From NCBI GenBank assembly GCA_963771715.1, contig CAVYUQ010000011.1, forward strand, positions 1-64,000: a stretch of 64,000 bases of DNA, given 5' to 3'. Of the stretch, positions 59,242-64,000 are shown in pieces. The translations under genes and the position numbers were made by a program. This stretch comes from JACVRW01 sp963771715 (GTDB taxonomy: Bacteria > Actinomycetota > Thermoleophilia > Solirubrobacterales > Thermoleophilaceae). The notes under the pieces are model-generated. The model was not told the DNA's origin and did no database searches. It worked only from the letters and a program-made list of their open reading frames with translations. Position 1 is the stretch's first letter. Each line of letters opens with the position of its first letter.

Positions 59242-59936
59242 TTGCGGGGGACCGGACGACATTCCCGGCGGACCCGCCTCCGAGCCGCGGCGACCGGGGT
59301 TGCCGCCGTGGCCGTGGCGGTGCTGCTGGCCGCCTGCGGGGGCGACGATTCCTCCTCGGATTCGAACGAACCGAGCGGAACCTACGACGTTCGCGTCAGC
59401 GAAGCGAACTTCCCGGCTGAGCAGCGGCCTCGGCCAGACCTCGCTGCTGAAGCTCGGCGTCCGCAACACCGGCGAGGAGACGGTGCCGGCGCTGGCGGTG
59501 ACGATCTCGATCGCCGGCAAGGCCGGCGAGTCGTCGACGCTGCCGTTTGCGATCCACGACCCGACGCCCGGGCTCGCGCAGGCCGACCGGCCGGTCTGGG
59601 TGCTGGCGGCGACCTACCCCCGTCTGCAGGGATCCTCGCGAGCCCGGCGGCGCCTCGACCTCGAACGCCAAGACCTTCGCCTTCGGGCCGCTGAAGCCCG
59701 GCGAGACGACCAAAGCCGTCTGGAAGCTGAGCGCGGTGCGCGCCGGCAAGTACACCCTGCGCTACGAGGCCGCGGCGGGACTCGGCGGCAAGGCGAAGGT
59801 CGAGACCAAGCGCGGCGTCGTCCCCGGCGGCTCCATCGTCACCGAGATCACCGCGGAACCGCCGAACACGGAAGTGACCGACAGCGGCGAAGTGGTTCGC
59901 AAGTCGGACCAGCCGGGCGAGCAGCCAAGCGAGTAG
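59242..59936 (+). CDS. Secreted lipoprotein with a CARDB/COG1361-like domain
   Basis: About 230 residues. TTG at 59242 opens MRGTGRHSRRTRLRAAATGV; the signal and lipobox are VAAVAVAVLLAAC with GGDDSSSD after. The mature domain, after one shift near 59,430, has LLKLGVRNTGEETVPALAVT, then DRPVWVLAATYP, then FAFGPLKPGETTKAVWKLSA and AGKYTLRYEAAAGLGGKAK. This NTGE and LKPGETT pattern is that of Ig-like CARDB folds. It ends KSDQPGEQPSE. It is divergent from the transporter run and 29 bases before the sugar dehydrogenase, probably in one transcript with it. Confidence 0.72.
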
Positions 59937-59965
59937 CGGCGGGCGGTTGGGGTAGGTACGCCCGC

Positions 59966-61166
59966 ATGCGCAAGTCGATCTTCGTCCTCGTCGCAGCCCT
60001 CGCTCTGGGACTGCCCGCCTGCGGGTCCGGCCGAGGAGCCGGAGCGCGACGCCGGACCCGCGCAGAGCGAGCGACCCGGCGACGGCGTCGACCTGAAGCG
60101 AGATCGGCAACTTCGACAGCCGGTCTACGTGACCGGCGCCCCCGGCTTTCCCGCAGCTGCTGTTCGTGGTCGAGCAGCCGGGGCGGGTGATCGTCCTCAG
60201 CGGCGGCCGCACGCCGCGGCGCCTTCCTCGACCTCCGCTGCCAGGTCGGCTACGGCGGCGAGCGAGGGGCTGCTCTCGATCGCCTTCCCGCCGGACTACC
60301 GACAGAGCAAGCGCTTCTACGTCTATTACACGGACACGGCGGGCAACATCCGGGTCGACGAGTTCAAGCGCCGCAGCGCGACGCGGGCGGCGGCGGGCTC
60401 CCGGCGCCGCGGTGATCGAGATCCCCCACCCGGTCAACTCGAACCACAACGGCGGCCAGCTGCAGTTCCTCGGCGGCCTCCTCTACCTCGGGACCGGCGA
60501 CGGCGGCGCCGGCGGCGATCCGCCGAACAACGCCCAGAACCGGGAGGTGCTGCTCGGCAAGCTGCTGCGGATCGACCCGCGGCCGGCCGGCGGACGGCCG
60601 TACTCGGTGCCCGCCGTCGAACCCGTTCGTCGGCGACGCCCGGGCCGCGACGAGATCTACAGCTACGGCCTGCGCAATCCGTTCCGCTTCTCCTTCGACA
60701 CGGTGACCGCGGCGGCAGCCGCGGATCGCGATCGGCGACGTCGGCCAGAACCGTTTCGAGGAGATCGACTACATCCCGGCCGGCCGCGCCGCCGGGCGCG
60801 AACTTCGGCTGGGACGCGCTTCGAGGGCTACGGCGCCCTACCGCGACGAAAGCAGCGGCACGCCCGATCCGGGCGGCACGGTCAAGCCGATCTTCGCCTT
60901 CCCGCACAGCCGCGGCGGCAGCTGCTCGGTCATCGGCGGCTACGTCGTCCGCGACCGCAGCCTGCCGCTCCCTCTACAAGCGCTACGTCTACGCCGACTT
61001 CTGCGAGGGGGAGCTCCGCAGCCTCGTGCCGCACCTGCGGCGGGCAAGCGACGACCGCAGGCTCGGCCTCTCGATCCCCAGCCCCAGCTCGTTCGGCGAG
61101 GACACCCGCGGCCGACTCTACGTCGCCTCCCTGGAAGGCCCCGTCTACCGCTTGGTCAACCGCTGA
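59966..61166 (+). CDS. PQQ-type soluble sugar (glucose/sorbosone) dehydrogenase, lipoprotein
   Basis: A six-bladed propeller oxidoreductase that oxidises aldoses on the cell surface. The signal and lipobox are FVLVAALALGLPAC. The propeller is read across frames as ERGLLSIAFPPDYRQSKRFY, then IPHPVNSNHNGGQLQFLGGL with the catalytic His, then YLGTGDGGAGGDPPNNAQNR, then YSYGLRNPFRFSFDT and GDVGQNRFEEIDYIPAG. It ends GRLYVASLEGPVYRLVNR. About 400 residues fits. Around nine frameshifts. No PQQ synthesis genes are near, as is usual for this group. Confidence 0.85.
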
Positions 61167-61200
61167 GAATCCAAAACTCGCGTGTGTACATGAAAGTTTC

Positions 61201-61228
61201 TTGACAATTTAAGACGAGTCGCCATAAG
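61201..61228 (+). promoter_or_regulatory. Candidate promoter of the GNAT gene
   Basis: TTGACA at 61201-61206 and CATAAG at 61223-61228 are 16 bases apart in an AT-rich patch, ending 39 bases before the ATG at 61268. TTGACA is a perfect -35 box. Confidence 0.6.
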
Positions 61229-61267
61229 GTCCGCCTCGGAGCAGGAATCCAGACCGGGGGCAGGTTC

Positions 61268-62110
61268 ATGGACTACGACTCGGCTTTGTTGGAGAGGGTC
61301 GCGCAGCGGTTCCGGCGCGATATGTGGAAATCGGTGGTCGCCGAAGCGGTGACCGAATCGGGCGTCGAGGTTGAGCGGTTCGGCCCGGTTCAGGCGACGG
61401 CATTCGGCGATCTGCCGGAGGTGCACGGGCTCAACCAGATCCAGGGCGCGGCGGAGCCGGGAGCGGTCGACGATGGCCACCTGGGCGAAGCGGTCGAATG
61501 GATGCGGGCCCGCGAAGTCGACTACCGGGTGCCGGTGGCCGAGACCAGGCCCGGCACCGAAGAGGCGGAGAGCTGGCTCAGCGAGCGGGGATACGAGCGT
61601 GGGAGCGGCTGGGTGAAGCTGGTCCGCGATGCGTCGCCTCCTGACTGGCCGGAGGATCCGCGCATCCAGATCTACGAGATCGGCGACGACGAAGCGGACG
61701 GCGAAGGAATGAGCACGATCGTCTCCGAAGCGCTCGAGCTGCCGGTGACCGCCGGCACGCTCTTCTTCTCATTGCCGCAGGTGGAGAGCTGGCGCTGTTA
61801 CACGGCGGCACTCGGGCCCAACCAACCCGTGGTGGCCACCGGCTCGATGCTGATCCTCGACGGCGTTGCCCAGCTCGGTCCCGGCATGACCCTCCACGAG
61901 GCGCGCGGCCGTGGGCTCAACACCGCCCTCCTGCGCCGTCGCCTGGTCGACGCGATCGCCGCCGGCTGCCAGACGATCTTCATCGAGCTCGGCGAAGTCG
62001 ACTCCGACACCCTCGCCGGAACCTACCGCCGGCTCTGCCGCGCCGGTTTCGCGGAGGCCTACCAGAGCCGCAACTGGCAGCGCCCGGCGCTGCACCCGGC
62101 GCGGATCTAG
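61268..62110 (+). CDS. GNAT-family N-acetyltransferase
   Basis: An intact 280-residue protein. The N-terminal half (MDYDSALLERVAQRFRRDMW, then PEVHGLNQIQGAAEPGAVDD) is a degenerate GNAT-like domain. The C-terminal half has MSTIVSEALELPVTAGTLFF, then QPVVATGSMLILDGVAQLGP and GMTLHEARGRGLNTALLRRR, the acetyl-CoA loop, and RRLCRAGFAEAYQSRNW. Two-GNAT proteins of this kind act on small molecules; the substrate is unknown. A strong terminator follows. Confidence 0.82.
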   Translation: MDYDSALLERVAQRFRRDMWKSVVAEAVTESGVEVERFGPVQATAFGDLPEVHGLNQIQGAAEPGAVDDGHLGEAVEWMRAREVDYRVPVAETRPGTEEAESWLSERGYERGSGWVKLVRDASPPDWPEDPRIQIYEIGDDEADGEGMSTIVSEALELPVTAGTLFFSLPQVESWRCYTAALGPNQPVVATGSMLILDGVAQLGPGMTLHEARGRGLNTALLRRRLVDAIAAGCQTIFIELGEVDSDTLAGTYRRLCRAGFAEAYQSRNWQRPALHPARI

Positions 62111-62121
62111 AGGCTGGCGCA

Positions 62122-62150
62122 GAAGAACCGGGGCAATGCCCCGGTTCTTC
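62122..62150. terminator. Bidirectional terminator
   Basis: A perfect 13-base stem GAAGAACCGGGGC / GCCCCGGTTCTTC with an AAT loop lies 12 bases after the GNAT stop and 21 bases before the end of the convergent secreted-protein gene. Confidence 0.85.
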
Positions 62151-62170
62151 CAAAGGCGCAGCACCATGGA

Positions 62171-62773
62171 TTAGAGCGAGTATGTGTTTGCTTTCGGCGA
62201 CTCGATCGCAAGGCTTCCGCTCATCGTGACGGTTTCTTTATCCACTGCACCGCCGTTTGTTTGGATGTCGGCTTGGAGAACACCGCTCACCTGGAAGCTC
62301 GAGATTGTGTTTGGTTGGTTCGGCGTGAGGGTGAGCGTCCCCGCTGTTGTCACAACGTGTTTGACGAGGCAGAAGATCCCGCCTGTCAGTTGATATGTGA
62401 TGTCAGACGTTGTCAGCGAGATCGTCGTGGCCGATGCTGTATGAATGGTCCAGTTCGGTGCAAGCGGCGTCAGGTTGTGCATTTGACACGGCGAAAGGCC
62501 TCCAAGCCCTTTGCAGTTGGTTGTATCGCTGGTCGGATGCGGGACAAACGTTTCAACCAGCCCTGTGGTGCCGGGGCTCAGCTTGACGCGCATTGTCACT
62601 TGGCATTCGACCCCGCCAAGGCTTCCTTGATTTCTGAGATTGCCTGTTAGACCAATGACGGTATCCGTTTGAATATCCGTCGCGTGGTGCTTCCAGTTCG
62701 CCGAGCTCGCCGCCGGCAGCACCAACGCTGCCAAACCGGCGGCGATCACCAGCGCGATCGTCTTCTTCCACAT
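62171..62773 (-). CDS. Secreted protein of unknown function
   Basis: An intact 200-residue exported protein with lower GC than its neighbours. It starts MWKKTIALVIAAGLAALVLP, a signal peptide ending ASSA, then NWKHHATDIQTDTVIGLTGN. Cys occur in GGVECQVTMR, TTNCKGLGGLSPCQMHN and GGIFCLVKHV. The rest is Thr/Ser-rich beta sequence with TLTLTPNQPNTISSFQVSG, ending SPKANTYSL. The DIQTDTVIGLTGNL and QTNGGAVDKETVTMSGSL parts look like beta-sandwich strands. Similar in style to 10545; function unknown. Confidence 0.75.
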   Translation of the reverse strand: MWKKTIALVIAAGLAALVLPAASSANWKHHATDIQTDTVIGLTGNLRNQGSLGGVECQVTMRVKLSPGTTGLVETFVPHPTSDTTNCKGLGGLSPCQMHNLTPLAPNWTIHTASATTISLTTSDITYQLTGGIFCLVKHVVTTAGTLTLTPNQPNTISSFQVSGVLQADIQTNGGAVDKETVTMSGSLAIESPKANTYSL

Positions 62774-62882
62774 CTATCTGTCCTCCTGGGCGCCGGCCGC
62801 TTCCGGCGACCGGCATCGTTAGTGCCTGTCTTAGCCCAGGAACGCGGGAACGTCAGGGTTTTCAGTTGTGCGCGCGCGCAAA

Positions 62883-62904
62883 AGCGCGGGCGCGAAACCG
62901 CGCT
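62883..62904 (-). terminator. Hairpin at the end of the right-edge gene
   Basis: On the minus strand AGCGCGG and CCGCGCT form a 7-base stem with an 8-base loop followed by TTTT. It overlaps the stop codon of the gene at 62903. The alternating CG run at 62870-62879 just beyond adds further pairing. Confidence 0.45.
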
Positions 62905-64000
62905 AACCCCGTTTCGCCTGCTTGCCCTTCTTGCCCTTCCCCTTCGCGCAGCTGTTCCCCACCACCGGCCGGAAGTCCCGCTCCCGGCCGTTCTGGGCGT
63001 CGAGCTTCACGGTGGCGTGCTGGGTGCTTTTGCAGAGGTTGCGGGAGTTGACGAGCAGGCTCTTGTTGCCGCCGCGCAGCTTCAGGGTGAACTTGGTCAC
63101 TGGGGCGTCGGGGACGAGGTCGAAGGTGTTGCGGATGCCGCCGTTCTTGGAGTCGATCCTTCCTGCCAGCTCGATCTCGATCGGCTGGTGGGCGGGGCCC
63201 TTGAGGGCGATCACCATGTCGGGGAGGGGGTTGGAGGAGGCGCGCAGGTAGACGGTGCCCTCGAGGGGATAGTCGACCAGGGGGCTGGTCGCGGTGGCTT
63301 TGCCGTAGATCGAGCCTTTGGGGCACTGGTCTGCGGCGAACTGCACGCGGGTGCAGATCGTCTGGATGTGCTCCTGGGCCAGGAAGATCGAATGGGGCAG
63401 GGCGACCGAGGCGCGTTTGATGTTGGCGTCTCCGGGCCTCGCGGTGAGGGTGGCGGAGAGCTGCTGGTAGGCGCCGCGTTTGGTTTTGCCTTTCAGCTTC
63501 AGCTTCAAGTTGGGCTTGAAGCCCAACTTGTCGCAGCCGCCGACCTGGAAGCGGTCAGAGACCGTCGCGGTCGATCCTTTCTCGCCGGTCACCGTGGCGG
63601 TCGCCGCAAGCGGTTCGCAGTTGGTCGGGGCGAGGGTGAAGTTGGGGCGGTCGACGTTGACGCGGACGTCCCTGATGTCGAGCAGGATGCCCTCGAGGAC
63701 AGTCGGGATCGGGTCGGAGACCGCGCTGACCTGGGCGGTGGCGGGGTTGATGTTGAGGGCCGCCCTGACCACCACGTTGCCGAGGTCGAAGGGACCGGTG
63801 ACCGCGGGGGTGGCGATCGCCAGGGAGAGCGGGGCGCCTTTGTAGGGGCCTGCTAGGTAGACCTTGCCGGTGTCGAGGAAGAGGGGGTCGGGGCCCGCTC
63901 CTGCTCCGGCGATCACCGTTCCCACCTGGGAGGCGGCGGGACAGGCGGGGCTGGTGATCTGGGCCGCTCCGGTGTTGGGGCCGGTGGGGATCGAGGCGAG
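62903..64000 (-). CDS. Large surface protein, C-terminal part
   Basis: The gene runs off the right edge, so only the last 365 or so residues are seen, without frameshift. It has beta-rich repeats: FLDTGKVYLAGPYKGAPLSL, then NVVVRAALNINPATAQVSAV, then ILLDIRDVRVNVDRPNFTLA with TNCEPLAATATVTGEKGSTA. Later ICTRVQFAADQCPKGSIYGK and VTKFTLKLRGGNKSLLVNSR lead to a basic tail ending KGKGKKGKQAKRG. The pattern (LDIRDVRVNVDRPNFTLAPT and CPKGSIYGKATA) is of a type frequent in Thermoleophilia surface proteins. Function unknown. Confidence 0.7.
   Translation of the reverse strand, partial: LASIPTGPNTGAAQITSPACPAASQVGTVIAGAGAGPDPLFLDTGKVYLAGPYKGAPLSLAIATPAVTGPFDLGNVVVRAALNINPATAQVSAVSDPIPTVLEGILLDIRDVRVNVDRPNFTLAPTNCEPLAATATVTGEKGSTATVSDRFQVGGCDKLGFKPNLKLKLKGKTKRGAYQQLSATLTARPGDANIKRASVALPHSIFLAQEHIQTICTRVQFAADQCPKGSIYGKATATSPLVDYPLEGTVYLRASSNPLPDMVIALKGPAHQPIEIELAGRIDSKNGGIRNTFDLVPDAPVTKFTLKLRGGNKSLLVNSRNLCKSTQHATVKLDAQNGRERDFRPVVGNSCAKGKGKKGKQAKRG

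Noticed and set aside
62870..62879. Alternating CG run as a Z-DNA or phase-variable element.
   Set aside because: It is short, lies just past a gene end and fits as part of a terminator-like hairpin region.

Overview
The window carries two different kinds of actinobacterial DNA joined end to end. Bases 1 to about 5,680 look like Streptomyces: a divergent ohrR/ohr pair with its operator, a LysE-type exporter, a secreted lipase behind a CRP-like palindrome, and an ImuB-like Y-family polymerase next to dnaE2. The rest, about 5,690 to 64,000, looks like a deep-branching actinobacterium of the Thermoleophilia/Solirubrobacterales type. The signs are very high GC, an actinobacterial integration host factor (mIHF), a type III glutamine synthetase, several lineage-type secreted proteins, and many short genes on alternating strands. 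At the join dnaE2 has lost its N-terminal half and a DUF2339 membrane protein has lost its C-terminus. This reads as an assembly chimera, less likely as a transfer breakpoint. Single-base frameshifts occur in more than half of the genes, so the sequence looks like poorly polished long-read or metagenome data. Many genes below were therefore rebuilt from two or three overlapping frames, and their ends are approximate.

Layout of the second part. 5.7-10.5 kb: DUF2339 protein, TetR regulator with two tandem operators, NlpC/P60 hydrolase, glutamine synthetase III. 10.5-17 kb: secreted protein, cytochrome P450, RlmN, a flavin-dependent oxidoreductase, TetR plus cupin sharing a palindrome, a bactofilin-like membrane protein and a small Cys protein. 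17-24.8 kb: RecD2 helicase, S53 protease, a TVP38/TMEM64 protein and an S8 protease with Ig-like repeats. 24.9-28.4 kb: cold-shock protein, TypA/BipA, acyl-CoA dehydrogenase. 28.5-34.8 kb: two small proteins, a truncated bcp copy, a secreted beta-helix protein, a full bcp, two cation exchangers and a lipoprotein. 35-38.6 kb: a MoxR ATPase and its VWA partner with a secreted protein between them, and a Cys-less Rrf2 regulator. 38.7-41.2 kb: a restriction-modification island (Vsr, type II endonuclease, C5 methyltransferase). 41.3-47.1 kb: a TauE/SafE exporter, a three-gene NMT1/THI5-type ABC importer and a PAS-GAF-GGDEF-EAL protein. 47.2-51.7 kb: an AlkA-like glycosylase, a membrane protein, a GNAT-like protein, an alpha-oxoamine synthase and mIHF.

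The most interesting unit is the minus-strand run 59,082 to 51,701. It has two MlaE-type permeases, an MlaF-type ATPase, an RND/MMPL lipid-type transporter, a membrane-anchored redoxin, a B3/B4-domain protein, a conserved coiled-coil protein and a membrane protein, with 4-base overlaps or near-zero spacing among the first five. No MCE substrate-binding gene is present, so the RND protein may be the partner of the ABC core. The right end holds a lipoprotein, a PQQ-type sugar dehydrogenase, a GNAT enzyme and two secreted proteins, the last one running off the window.
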